Assembly: GCA_910585505.1 (NCBI GenBank) | Contig: CAJUFF010000070.1 | Location: 1-13,370, forward strand | From: an uncultured Ruminiclostridium sp. | Lineage (GTDB): Bacteria; Bacillota; Clostridia; Oscillospirales; Ruminococcaceae | Reading direction: 5' to 3' | Length of the DNA stretch: 13,370 nt | Shown here: positions 6,987 through 13,344 of the stretch, one piece after another | Position numbering within the stretch: the stretch's first letter is position 1 | How the letters are laid out: each line of letters starts with the position of its first letter | The notes under the pieces: model-generated | What the model saw: the letters and a program-made list of their open reading frames with translations, nothing else | Databases searched by the model: none | Told to the model about the DNA's origin: nothing | Translations under genes and position numbers: made by a program

Positions 6987-7514
6987 TTATTCCTCATCGT
7001 GCTTGAATGTTCCGCGGTGATTTCTCATAAAGAACAGCAGCGAAATAAGATGTTCGTGATAAGGAATAAATGTGCCGTCGGCGATCATATCAAGTATTTC
7101 TTCCTCCGAAGCCCATTTTACCGCCTTCACCTCTTCGTATTGAAGCTTTAAATCGTTACCGTCAACATCGGAGGATACGGTATAGATATCGTCAAAGCCG
7201 TGATCGAAATGAACGGTCAGTATGGGGCGCATTTTTTCAAAGGGGATTTTCAGACCTATTTCTTCTTCAAGTTCCCTTTGAGCGGCCTCCCGACTGTTTT
7301 CTCCCGCAATCGCGCTTCCTCCCGCTGAAACGTCCCACATATTTGACCAACCTTCTTTGAAGGGCTGCCTCTGTTGGATCAGCATTTTATTTTCGGAGTT
7401 GAAAACACATACGTGAATGGCTATATGATATTCGCCTTCGGGAATTTTTTCTCCTCTCAGTATTTGTTTCCCCAACGGTATGCGATCCTGATCGTATAAA
7501 GTAAAATATTCCAT
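6987..7514 (-). CDS. Nudix hydrolase, IPP-isomerase-like subgroup
   Basis: A 175-residue protein with a perfect Nudix box: G66, E72, R80-E81-L82, E84-E85, G87-L88, in the spacing Gx5Ex7REUxEExGU. The flanking sequence (LYDQDRIPLGK, EYHIAIHVCVFNSENKMLIQQRQ, WSNMWDVSAGGSA) resembles the Nudix branch related to type I isopentenyl-diphosphate isomerase, where the box is preceded by a Trp and a catalytic Cys. Here the corresponding stretch is MWDVSAGGSA with no Cys, so isomerase activity is doubtful and a diphosphate hydrolase is more likely. The start has AAAGGA upstream. It is 19 bases after the aminotransferase and four bases before ispE. The proximity to ispE hints at isoprenoid diphosphates as substrates but does not prove it. 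Confidence 0.9.
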   Translation of the reverse strand: MEYFTLYDQDRIPLGKQILRGEKIPEGEYHIAIHVCVFNSENKMLIQQRQPFKEGWSNMWDVSAGGSAIAGENSREAAQRELEEEIGLKIPFEKMRPILTVHFDHGFDDIYTVSSDVDGNDLKLQYEEVKAVKWASEEEILDMIADGTFIPYHEHLISLLFFMRNHRGTFKHDEE

Positions 7515-7533
7515 ATTACTTTCCTTTTTTGGC

Positions 7534-8706
7534 TCAAATTTTCAGTTCCTTTAAAAATTCCTCGATTCTTTGAAGCGCGGTATTGAGATGGGCGAGGGAA
7601 TAAGCGTAGCTTACTCTCACAAAGCCTTCTCCGGACGCTCCAAAGGCGTCTCCGGGAACGATGGCAACTTTTTTTGAATTCAGAAGGTGTTTACAGAATT
7701 CCTCCGAGGTAAGCCCAGTTGATTTGATACATGGGAAAGCGTAAAACGCGCCTTCCGGCTCAAAGCATTCAAGTCCCATATCGTTGAAGCTTTTTACCAC
7801 AAACCGCCTTCTGGCGTTGTATTCCTCCTTCATGCGCAGCACTTCCCCGTCGCAGTCCATAAGAGCCGCAACAGCCGCGTATTGGCTCACCGTGGGGCTG
7901 CACATAATTGCGTACTGATGTATTTTAAGCATCTGACCTGTAATCGGAGCGGGCGCGGCAAAATATCCGAGCCGCCAGCCCGTCATTGAAAACGCCTTGG
8001 AGAATCCGTTTATCAGTATGGTGCGCTCCTTCATTCCCTCAATTTCGGCAATGGAGACATGACGCTCGGCACCGTAGGTAAGCTCGCTGTAAATTTCGTC
8101 CGATATAACCGCCATATCGGTTTCGCGTATTACCGCCGCTATCTTTTCAAGGTCGTCTTTACGCATTACCGCTCCGGTTGGATTGTTGGGGTAGGGAAAT
8201 ACCAGCGCTTTTGTTTTAGGGGTGAGTTTTTCTTTTATTTCCTCTGGGGTGAGCTTAAAATTGTTTTCCAGCTTTGTTTCAATAATAACGGGAACCCCCC
8301 CCGCCATTTTTACAAGGGGAGCGTAGCACACGAACGAGGGTTCCGGGATAAGCACCTCGTCGCCGGGGTCGCACAATGCTCTGAAGGCGCAGTCTATCGC
8401 TTCCGAACCGCCAACCGTTACGATTATCTCATGATCGGGGTCGTATTTTAAGCTTGTTTTTCTTTCAATATATTCCGAAAGGGAGCGGCGAAGCTGAACA
8501 AGTCCGGAATTTGCGGTATACGCGGTTTTTCCTTTTTCCAATGTTCTTATCGCTTCTTTTCTTATTGCCCAGGGGGTTTTAAAATCAGGCTCTCCTACGG
8601 ACAGGGAAATGACGTTTTCAACAGTAGAGGCGATGTCAAAAAATTTTCTTATACCCGAAAATTTTACTTCCTGTACCGTATCGGAAAGCAGCTTTTCATA
8701 ATCCAT
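7534..8706 (-). CDS. PLP-dependent class I/II aminotransferase
   Basis: A fold-type I aminotransferase of 390 residues, close to the PatA/aspartate aminotransferase group. Visible landmarks are SLSVGEPDF near the N-terminus, the substrate/PLP segment YPNNPTGAV (about 172-180), SDEIYSELTY with the PLP-ring Asp (about 203), and INGFSKAFSMTGWRLGY with the Schiff-base lysine (about 237). The C-terminal part closes with the substrate-carboxylate region GFVRVSYAYS. The ATG at 8706 starts at MDYEKLL, matching typical relatives, and shares one base with the Lrp stop (TGATG). A GTG at 8709 in the same frame is possible. The ribosome site is distant, so translation probably depends on the Lrp gene. The amino-acid substrate cannot be told from sequence alone. 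Confidence 0.93.
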   Translation of the reverse strand: MDYEKLLSDTVQEVKFSGIRKFFDIASTVENVISLSVGEPDFKTPWAIRKEAIRTLEKGKTAYTANSGLVQLRRSLSEYIERKTSLKYDPDHEIIVTVGGSEAIDCAFRALCDPGDEVLIPEPSFVCYAPLVKMAGGVPVIIETKLENNFKLTPEEIKEKLTPKTKALVFPYPNNPTGAVMRKDDLEKIAAVIRETDMAVISDEIYSELTYGAERHVSIAEIEGMKERTILINGFSKAFSMTGWRLGYFAAPAPITGQMLKIHQYAIMCSPTVSQYAAVAALMDCDGEVLRMKEEYNARRRFVVKSFNDMGLECFEPEGAFYAFPCIKSTGLTSEEFCKHLLNSKKVAIVPGDAFGASGEGFVRVSYAYSLAHLNTALQRIEEFLKELKI

Positions 8707-9185
8707 CACGGTGAAACAAGGCTCCTTTCGTCGGCTTCGTCCGCCGCAAAATTAACGCCCTTTTCCTTATACCTCTGAAGGATGAAGTGGGTGGTGGTGG
8801 ATAATACTCCGTCAAGGGTAGCAAGTCTTTCGTTTACGAAAAGCGCCACCTCGCGGAGATTATTTCCTCTCAGAGTGACAGAAAGGTCAAAGCTTCCGCT
8901 CATAAGCTGAACGGTATCCACCTCGTCATATCGGGCGATGGCTCTGGCTATATCGTCGTAGCCGCATTCCACCTGCGGCGATACCTTTACCTCTATAAAT
9001 GCGGTAACAGCGTTTTTATCCAACTGTTCTTCATTGATGATTGCTGAATACCCTATTATTGTTCCATTATCCTCAAGCCGTTTTATTTCCTTTGAAACCT
9101 CCTCTTCGGTAATGCCCGAGATTACCGCAAGCTGTTCGTTTGTAAGACGTGCGTTTTCACGAAGCAGATCAACTATTTTTTTCAT
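8706..9185 (-). CDS. Lrp/AsnC family transcriptional regulator
   Basis: A 159-residue feast/famine regulator. The N-terminal winged helix-turn-helix spans about residues 1-50 (LLRENARLTNEQLAVISGITEEEVSKEIKRLEDNG) and is followed by the RAM effector domain (about 60-140), with the typical YDEVDTVQLMSGSFDLSVTLRG. The last 15 residues are a non-conserved charged tail. AAGGA lies upstream of the ATG. It starts 13 bases after the PHP gene and runs straight into the aminotransferase; such Lrp-aminotransferase pairs are common in Clostridia and suggest the regulator responds to an amino acid handled by that enzyme. It may also bind its own operon promoter, where repeated AT-rich sites are found. Confidence 0.92.
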   Translation of the reverse strand: MKKIVDLLRENARLTNEQLAVISGITEEEVSKEIKRLEDNGTIIGYSAIINEEQLDKNAVTAFIEVKVSPQVECGYDDIARAIARYDEVDTVQLMSGSFDLSVTLRGNNLREVALFVNERLATLDGVLSTTTHFILQRYKEKGVNFAADEADERSLVSP

Positions 9186-9198
9186 GCTGTCCTTCCTT

Positions 9199-10008
9199 TC
9201 AAATATTTATTGAAACGGGTTTTCTGTGATCATAATAGTATATTTTATCAAACCCGCAGTTTTTGGCAATCTGAATTCCTTCCGGTATGCCTTTTCCGAG
9301 ATTTTCAACGCAGTGGGCGTCCGATCCGATTGTTATTATTTCTCCGCCTAATTCTCTATATATCTTAACATATTTTGCGGAGGGAAGGGTAACGCCGATT
9401 TCTTCCCTGAGACCTGACGTGTTTATTTCAATGCCCATACCATTTTTTATAAGGGTAATAAAAATTTTTTCTATAATGGAATCGTATCTATCCATATCTA
9501 TCTTTATTCCGAAATCTCCCTCGATATATCTTAAAGGATAGGTAAGATGTCCCAAAACGTCAAATTTTCCCCATTCCGCCATTCCCAGAAGCTCTTCAAA
9601 ATAAAGCTTCATTAAATAATGAGGATCATTTTTTTTATAATCCAAATAATAAAAATCGTCCCAACCCTTTACCATATGACAGGAACCTATAATGAATTCG
9701 TAATCGTAGCTGTTTAACATACGATTTGTGAGCTCAATGTCATGAAGCGGCTGTCCCAATTCAACGCCGTAGTGAATATCTACTTTGTCTTTGAATTCCT
9801 TTATCAGTTCGGGTAAAAGCTGCGAAGACTGTTTCACCGGTTCCTCATACAGAAACTCTTTGTCGTAGAACTTGTTTATTTCCAGATGGTCTGTAATGGT
9901 GTAATGCTCTATTTTCAGCTCCGCCGCTTTTTTCGCCATTTCGCGGAGCGTATTTTTACCGTCCGGGGACTGTGTGGAATGGTTATGGCTGTCAACGGGG
10001 ATATACAT
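9199..10008 (-). CDS. PHP-domain phosphoesterase, histidinol-phosphatase (HisJ)-like
   Basis: A 269-residue PHP-superfamily metal-dependent phosphoesterase. The trinuclear metal ligands are all visible: DSHNHS (H8, H10), TDH (D40-H41), GVELG (E83), GSCHMV (H111), LGHLTYP (H154) and GSDAH (D230, H232). Length and order match HisJ-type histinolphosphatases, which remove phosphate from histidinol phosphate in histidine synthesis. No other his gene lies in the window, so the substrate could equally be another phosphorylated metabolite. The ATG has AAAGGA seven bases upstream. It is the first gene of the minus-strand PHP-lrp-aminotransferase-Nudix-ispE unit, with a good promoter at 10054-10082. 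Confidence 0.88.
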   Translation of the reverse strand: MYIPVDSHNHSTQSPDGKNTLREMAKKAAELKIEHYTITDHLEINKFYDKEFLYEEPVKQSSQLLPELIKEFKDKVDIHYGVELGQPLHDIELTNRMLNSYDYEFIIGSCHMVKGWDDFYYLDYKKNDPHYLMKLYFEELLGMAEWGKFDVLGHLTYPLRYIEGDFGIKIDMDRYDSIIEKIFITLIKNGMGIEINTSGLREEIGVTLPSAKYVKIYRELGGEIITIGSDAHCVENLGKGIPEGIQIAKNCGFDKIYYYDHRKPVSINI

Positions 10009-10025
10009 TGTTTATTCCTTTCGAC

Positions 10026-10062
10026 ATTTTATCAAAAAATACAGTATTTTATCATTTTACCA
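10026..10062. promoter_or_regulatory. Phased repeats and palindrome at the PHP/Lrp operon promoter
   Basis: ATTTTATCA occurs at 10026-10034 and again at 10046-10054, exactly 20 bp apart. A third close copy, ATTTTACCA, is at 10054-10062. A perfect palindrome of 7+1+7 bases (AAAATAC-A-GTATTTT, 10036-10050) overlaps the predicted transcription start (near 10047). Two-turn spacing of repeats around a start site is the kind of layout used by Lrp-type octamers, and an lrp gene is in the operon. The repeats are seen; the regulatory role is inferred. Confidence 0.45.
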
Positions 10063-10082
10063 TAAAATCACCGTTAAGTCAA
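10054..10082 (-). promoter_or_regulatory. Sigma-A promoter of the PHP-lrp-aminotransferase-Nudix-ispE unit
   Basis: On the minus strand: -35 TTGACT (10077-10082), 17-bp spacer, -10 TAAAAT (10054-10059). Each hexamer matches consensus at five of six positions. Transcription would begin near 10047, about 39 bases before the PHP start codon. Confidence 0.7.
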
Positions 10083-10091
10083 TATTTAGAA

Positions 10092-10121
10092 GTAACACAT
10101 TTTAAGGATTACGAATATAAT
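10092..10121 (+). promoter_or_regulatory. Promoter of the DUF305 protein gene
   Basis: The -10 is a perfect TATAAT (10116-10121), with GTAACA (10092-10097) as a partial -35 (4 of 6) at an 18-bp spacing. The predicted start near 10128 leaves a leader of about 20 bases that contains the GGGAG ribosome site. It is back-to-back with the minus-strand PHP promoter, so both could be affected by one bound regulator. Confidence 0.55.
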
Positions 10122-10146
10122 GCTTTATACGAAGGGAGATGTTGTT

Positions 10147-10719
10147 ATGAGATCATGTATGTTAAGCAATGTTGCAAAAAATTATATCAGTGACTATTAT
10201 TGTATTCTGGATAATATGATCGAAAAAATGACGGGGGCAAAGCTGTCCGACAGCATATCGGGAAATTTTATTGCCCAGATGATACCTCATCATATGGCGG
10301 CGGTGGAAATGTCCGAAAACATACTTAGGTACACCACGCTTGTACCTCTTCAATGCGTTGCCGAAAACATCGTATCATCTCAGAAGCTGGGGATAGAGGA
10401 AATGAGCCGAATTCAGGCCAAGTGCGGCGAAATGTGCGGTCCGAAATGCGACGTTTGTCTTTATCAGCGTGATACGGACAGGATAATACATAATATGTTT
10501 GATAAAATGCGTTCGGTATACGGCGACAACAATATAAACTGCAATTTTATGCGGGAAATGATTCCGCATCACATGGGAGCGGTGAAAATGGCGGAAAATG
10601 CTTTAAAATACAATGTTTGTCAGCCGTTGGTACCCATATTGAAGAATATAGTTTCCGAACAGAATAAGGGTATTTGCGAAATGAAAAATTTAATGAGGAA
10701 AATAGGGTGCGTGTGCTGA
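10147..10719 (+). CDS. Tandem DUF305 protein, Cys/Met/His-rich
   Basis: A 190-residue protein made of two DUF305-like modules. The first contains NFIAQMIPHHMAAVEMSENIL (HH at 48-49) and the second NFMREMIPHHMGAVKMAENAL (HH at 141-142), so the unit repeats every 93 residues. The linker carries four cysteines as C93-x3-C97-x3-C101-x2-C104. In all there are 12 Cys and 17 Met. No signal peptide or membrane segment is visible, so the protein is probably cytoplasmic, unlike many exported DUF305 proteins. DUF305 members include copper-binding proteins; metal binding (copper or another thiophilic metal) is inferred from composition. The ATG at 10147 is preferred over the one at 10120 because GGGAG lies 8 bases before it. 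The gene is single, divergent from the PHP operon and convergent with the kinase gene. Confidence 0.87.
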   Translation: MRSCMLSNVAKNYISDYYCILDNMIEKMTGAKLSDSISGNFIAQMIPHHMAAVEMSENILRYTTLVPLQCVAENIVSSQKLGIEEMSRIQAKCGEMCGPKCDVCLYQRDTDRIIHNMFDKMRSVYGDNNINCNFMREMIPHHMGAVKMAENALKYNVCQPLVPILKNIVSEQNKGICEMKNLMRKIGCVC

Positions 10720-10727
10720 AATAAAAG

Positions 10728-10770
10728 GCGAGCCGACAAGCTGCAATTTTTGCGGGTTTGTCGGCTCAGC
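10728..10770 (-). terminator. Terminator between the DUF305 and kinase genes
   Basis: A perfect 10-bp stem (GAGCCGACAA 10730-10739 with TTGTCGGCTC 10758-10767) is extended by two more pairs around a bulge. A second short stem (GCAA/TTGC, 10743-10746 with 10750-10753) lies inside the loop. On the minus strand the stem is followed by GCCTTTTATTT, a good U-tract, so it should terminate the kinase transcript. On the plus strand it begins 9 bases after the DUF305 stop but has no T-run after it, so termination in that direction is weaker or limited to 3'-end protection. Confidence 0.8.
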
Positions 10771-10791
10771 GCGTTATATGGGGATCAATTT

Positions 10792-11634
10792 TCAATATTT
10801 AATATATTTTAGTTTTTCTTTAACAAGCTTCAATAATTTCTGCTTTTCGCTGTCTGTAATCCATTCAGTAAGCCTTGCCGCAGCGAGCGGAAGAATCCAT
10901 TGCTCCGTATCGTATTTTGTTATTCCGGTTATTTTTTTGTACTCTCTGAAATAAATTTTTCCGATATATCTTTTAAAAATTTGTACCGCAGCTTTCGTAA
11001 AATGATTTCCGTATTTCAGCTCACCGTACCGCAAAAGCAGAAGCGTTCTTGCGACATCGGCGTTTGCGTCGCCGTTACAGGCAGTCATCCAGTCTATAAC
11101 ACAAAAAATATTGTCCCGTATCATGACGTTTCCCGGATGAAAATCAAAATGACACAGATTATTTTTGTCCGGAAGCTTATTTATGTATGATTTGATATTT
11201 TCCTTTTCCCAATCGGTAAGTACGGCGGCGGAATCAATATTTTCGCAAAGCGCTTCTTTTACATCGTTCAGTATATCAATTCGATTTTTATGTATTTCCG
11301 AATGAAGCGAAGCCAATGTTCTTGAGTATTTCCGTATTCTGTATATTTTGCCAAGCATTGCGCCGATCATATCGCCGCCCGTGATTCGTTCGTAAATAAT
11401 GCCGTATCTTGATTCATATGAAATCATTTCAAAAACCTTAGGCGTGTTTTTCAATTTATGGTTTACCGCTTTCCCGATTTCATATTCTTTATTTATCAAT
11501 GAAAAAGGCATACCATCCCTGAATAATTTAAGTATTTTGGTATCGCCATACAGATATATTTCGGCAGTATTTCCTTGATTTATCATTACAAATTCTGAAA
11601 TATCATCAATATTTTTAACAGGTATCTTTTTCAT
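10792..11634 (-). CDS. Aminoglycoside phosphotransferase (APH)-fold kinase
   Basis: A 280-residue kinase of the APH/choline-kinase superfamily. The likely ATP-binding lysine is K36 (TKILKLF). The catalytic loop is CHFDFHPGNVM (D164, N169) and the metal-binding Asp is in VIDWMTA (D181), in the usual HxDxxxxN ... IDW arrangement. LASLHSEIH (about 108-115) is the typical preceding helix. Chromosomal members with this pattern phosphorylate diverse small molecules, such as choline, sugars or antibiotics, and often are not resistance enzymes. The sequence does not identify the substrate. AAAGGAGA precedes the ATG, and a full-consensus promoter lies upstream. It is a single gene, ended by a strong hairpin, and has a somewhat AT-richer, Ile/Lys/Asn-rich composition than its neighbours, which may mean later acquisition. 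Confidence 0.87.
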   Translation of the reverse strand: MKKIPVKNIDDISEFVMINQGNTAEIYLYGDTKILKLFRDGMPFSLINKEYEIGKAVNHKLKNTPKVFEMISYESRYGIIYERITGGDMIGAMLGKIYRIRKYSRTLASLHSEIHKNRIDILNDVKEALCENIDSAAVLTDWEKENIKSYINKLPDKNNLCHFDFHPGNVMIRDNIFCVIDWMTACNGDANADVARTLLLLRYGELKYGNHFTKAAVQIFKRYIGKIYFREYKKITGITKYDTEQWILPLAAARLTEWITDSEKQKLLKLVKEKLKYIKY

Positions 11635-11675
11635 ATATGTCTCCTTTAAGCCTGAAGTCTATTCCATATGTAAAT

Positions 11676-11704
11676 ATTATATTTTTTAATGTGACTTTTG
11701 TCAA
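11676..11704 (-). promoter_or_regulatory. Full-consensus sigma-A promoter of the kinase gene
   Basis: On the minus strand: -35 TTGACA (11699-11704), 17-bp spacer, -10 TATAAT (11676-11681). Both hexamers and the spacing match the housekeeping consensus exactly. Transcription would start near 11669, giving a leader of about 35 bases with an AAAGGAGA ribosome site. Confidence 0.85.
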
Positions 11705-11734
11705 TAAATTTTTTGAGAAATTTATATTCGTGTA

Positions 11735-11763
11735 TTGCCATACTGATTTTTTTATGTTAAAAT
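11735..11763 (+). promoter_or_regulatory. Sigma-A promoter of gatB
   Basis: TTGCCA (11735-11740), 17-bp spacer, TAAAAT (11758-11763); each hexamer matches consensus at five of six positions. It predicts transcription from about 11770, leaving an unusually long leader of about 130 bases before gatB. Confidence 0.65.
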
Positions 11764-11813
11764 AATATAAAAGTGTGTTCTTACAGGAATAAGTAAATAA
11801 CGCGCAAAAATTT

Positions 11814-11846
11814 ATGAAGGAATATGTAAAATTGTGTTTTTTCTGA
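11814..11846 (+). promoter_or_regulatory. Possible 10-codon leader peptide in the gatB leader
   Basis: An ATG at 11814 opens a short frame encoding MKEYVKLCFF and ending in TGA at 11844-11846. The stop codon overlaps the left arm of the following hairpin (11844-11869), an arrangement seen in translation-linked attenuators. No good ribosome site precedes the ATG, and the codons do not include a run of Gln, Asn, Asp or Glu, so the idea is weak. Confidence 0.2.
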
Positions 11847-11869
11847 CCCGCTGTGTCGGTGTTGGGTCA
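11844..11869 (+). promoter_or_regulatory. Hairpin in the gatB leader
   Basis: TGACCC (11844-11849) is the exact complement of GGGTCA (11864-11869), extended by one G-U pair, with a 12-base loop. It lies ten bases before the gatB ribosome site (GGGGGAAAGGA, about 11879-11889). No T-run follows, so it is not a terminator; it may affect ribosome access. The T-box consensus is absent. Confidence 0.4.
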
Positions 11870-11901
11870 ATGTACCGTGGGGGAAAGGAAAAGTGTAAAA
11901 A

Positions 11902-13344
11902 ATGGGCAGAGAGTTTGAAACGGTAATAGGTCTTGAGGTACATATTGAGCTTCTGACCGAAACAAAAATGTACTGCTCCTGTAAAAACACCTTCGGAAAG
12001 AAGGAAAATACGGTGCTCTGTCCGGTCTGCGCGGGATATCCCGGAACTCTTCCGGCGGTGAACAAAAGGGCTGTGGAGCTTGCGGTGCGGGCGGGACTGG
12101 CTTTGAAATGCGATATAAACAGGCGCTTTAAAATGTCAAGGAAAAATTATTTTTATCCTGATCTGCCAAAGGGATATCAGATTTCGCAGTTTGACGCTCC
12201 GATAGGTGAAAACGGTTTTCTTGAAATAAAAGGAAAAAAGTACCCTATTTTTGATATACATTTGGAGGAAGATGCCGGAAAGCTTTATGGAAACGGCATT
12301 GATTTTAACCGTTGCGGCATACCGCTTATAGAATTGGTAACAAAGCCCTGCTTTAATTCGGCGGCGGAGGCGGTTGACTTTTTGAAGGAACTCAGACTTA
12401 TTATGATATATTCGGGCGTTTCCGATTGCAGAATCGAACGGGGAAGTATGCGATGTGACGTAAACGTGTCGGTGCACCGCCGAGGCGAGCCTTGCGGAGA
12501 ACGGTGCGAGCTGAAAAACGTCAGCGGATTTTCCAATGTATATGACGGGATACTTTATGAGGAAAAACGTCAAAAAACGCTTGTTAAAGAAGGGAAATGC
12601 GTTTTTAGCGAAACACGGCGCTGGGATCCCATGAAAAAAGAAAGCGTAATCTTGCGGAGTAAGGAAAAAACGGCGGATTATCGGTATTTCGATGAACCGG
12701 ATTTTTCGGAAATAACTCTCAGCGAGGATTTTATAGAGGAAGTTTTTTCGGTTTTGCCGATGCTCCCCAATAAAAAACGGTTATATTACGAGTCATTGGG
12801 AATTCAAACGCAGGCGGCGGAGGATATTTTAATTGATCCGCGGAAGGATCGGATTTTTAACAAATGCGTCGAAATGAAGCTGTGCGGCGCCAAAATCCTT
12901 TCGGGACTGATAAACGGAATAGCCGCCGAATTTTTGAACGTAAAATCAGATTATTTGAACGAAAATAATACCGATGAATTTTGCCTTGCCTTATGCAAAA
13001 TCGGAAGATTAAGAGAAAAAGGCGTTATCTCGTCTACTGCGGTAAAGCTCCTTTTTGAAAACCATATCGCAAGCGGCGCCGATATAGATATGCTTTTAAA
13101 AGAGCTTAAGCTTGAACAGGTGTCGGATTCTGATTACATTGAGGATTTGGTAAGACGTGTTTTGGATGAAAACCCGAAGAGTGCCGAGGATTACAGAAAA
13201 GGAAAAACCAATGTATTGTCTTTTTTGGTAGGACGGTGCATGAAGCTGTCGGAGGGAAAGAGCGACCCTGTTTTGTGCAGAGAGGCAATTTTAAATAGTA
13301 TAAATGACGATAGTATCCAACGCGGCGAAAGGAATTTAAAATGA
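11902..13344 (+). CDS. gatB: Asp/Glu-tRNA amidotransferase subunit B (GatB), solitary and divergent
   Basis: GatB is the kinase/tRNA-binding subunit of GatCAB, which activates Glu-tRNA(Gln) or Asp-tRNA(Asn) for amidation. The 480 residues are full length. The N-terminal cradle shows TVIGLEVHIELLTETK, a Cys quartet resembling the family zinc site (C25, C27, C40, C43), SRKNYFYPDLPKGYQISQFD (79-98), HLEEDAGKL (120-128) and RCDVNVSV (184-191). The C-terminal YqeY-like tail domain (about 330-475) ends with ENPKSAEDYRKGKTNVLSFLVG. Some motifs depart from the usual: IDFNRCG for DYNRAG, RCELKNVSGF for RTEIKNLNSF, DYRYFDEPD for DYRYFPDPD. No gatC or gatA lies beside it, whereas gatCAB is the common order. 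It may be the only GatB or a diverged paralogue. The ribosome site is about 12 bases from the ATG, rather far. Confidence 0.93.
   Translation: MGREFETVIGLEVHIELLTETKMYCSCKNTFGKKENTVLCPVCAGYPGTLPAVNKRAVELAVRAGLALKCDINRRFKMSRKNYFYPDLPKGYQISQFDAPIGENGFLEIKGKKYPIFDIHLEEDAGKLYGNGIDFNRCGIPLIELVTKPCFNSAAEAVDFLKELRLIMIYSGVSDCRIERGSMRCDVNVSVHRRGEPCGERCELKNVSGFSNVYDGILYEEKRQKTLVKEGKCVFSETRRWDPMKKESVILRSKEKTADYRYFDEPDFSEITLSEDFIEEVFSVLPMLPNKKRLYYESLGIQTQAAEDILIDPRKDRIFNKCVEMKLCGAKILSGLINGIAAEFLNVKSDYLNENNTDEFCLALCKIGRLREKGVISSTAVKLLFENHIASGADIDMLLKELKLEQVSDSDYIEDLVRRVLDENPKSAEDYRKGKTNVLSFLVGRCMKLSEGKSDPVLCREAILNSINDDSIQRGERNLK

Noticed and set aside
10792..11634. Antibiotic resistance gene
   Set aside because: The kinase fold alone does not show aminoglycoside specificity, and there is no mobile element or known resistance signature nearby.
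11770..11901. T-box riboswitch before gatB
   Set aside because: No T-box consensus (AGGGTGGNACCGCG) and no terminator/antiterminator pair with a U-tract.
11781..12136. Minus-strand open frames across the gatB start
   Set aside because: They overlap gatB, whose protein motifs are unmistakable, and have no family resemblance.
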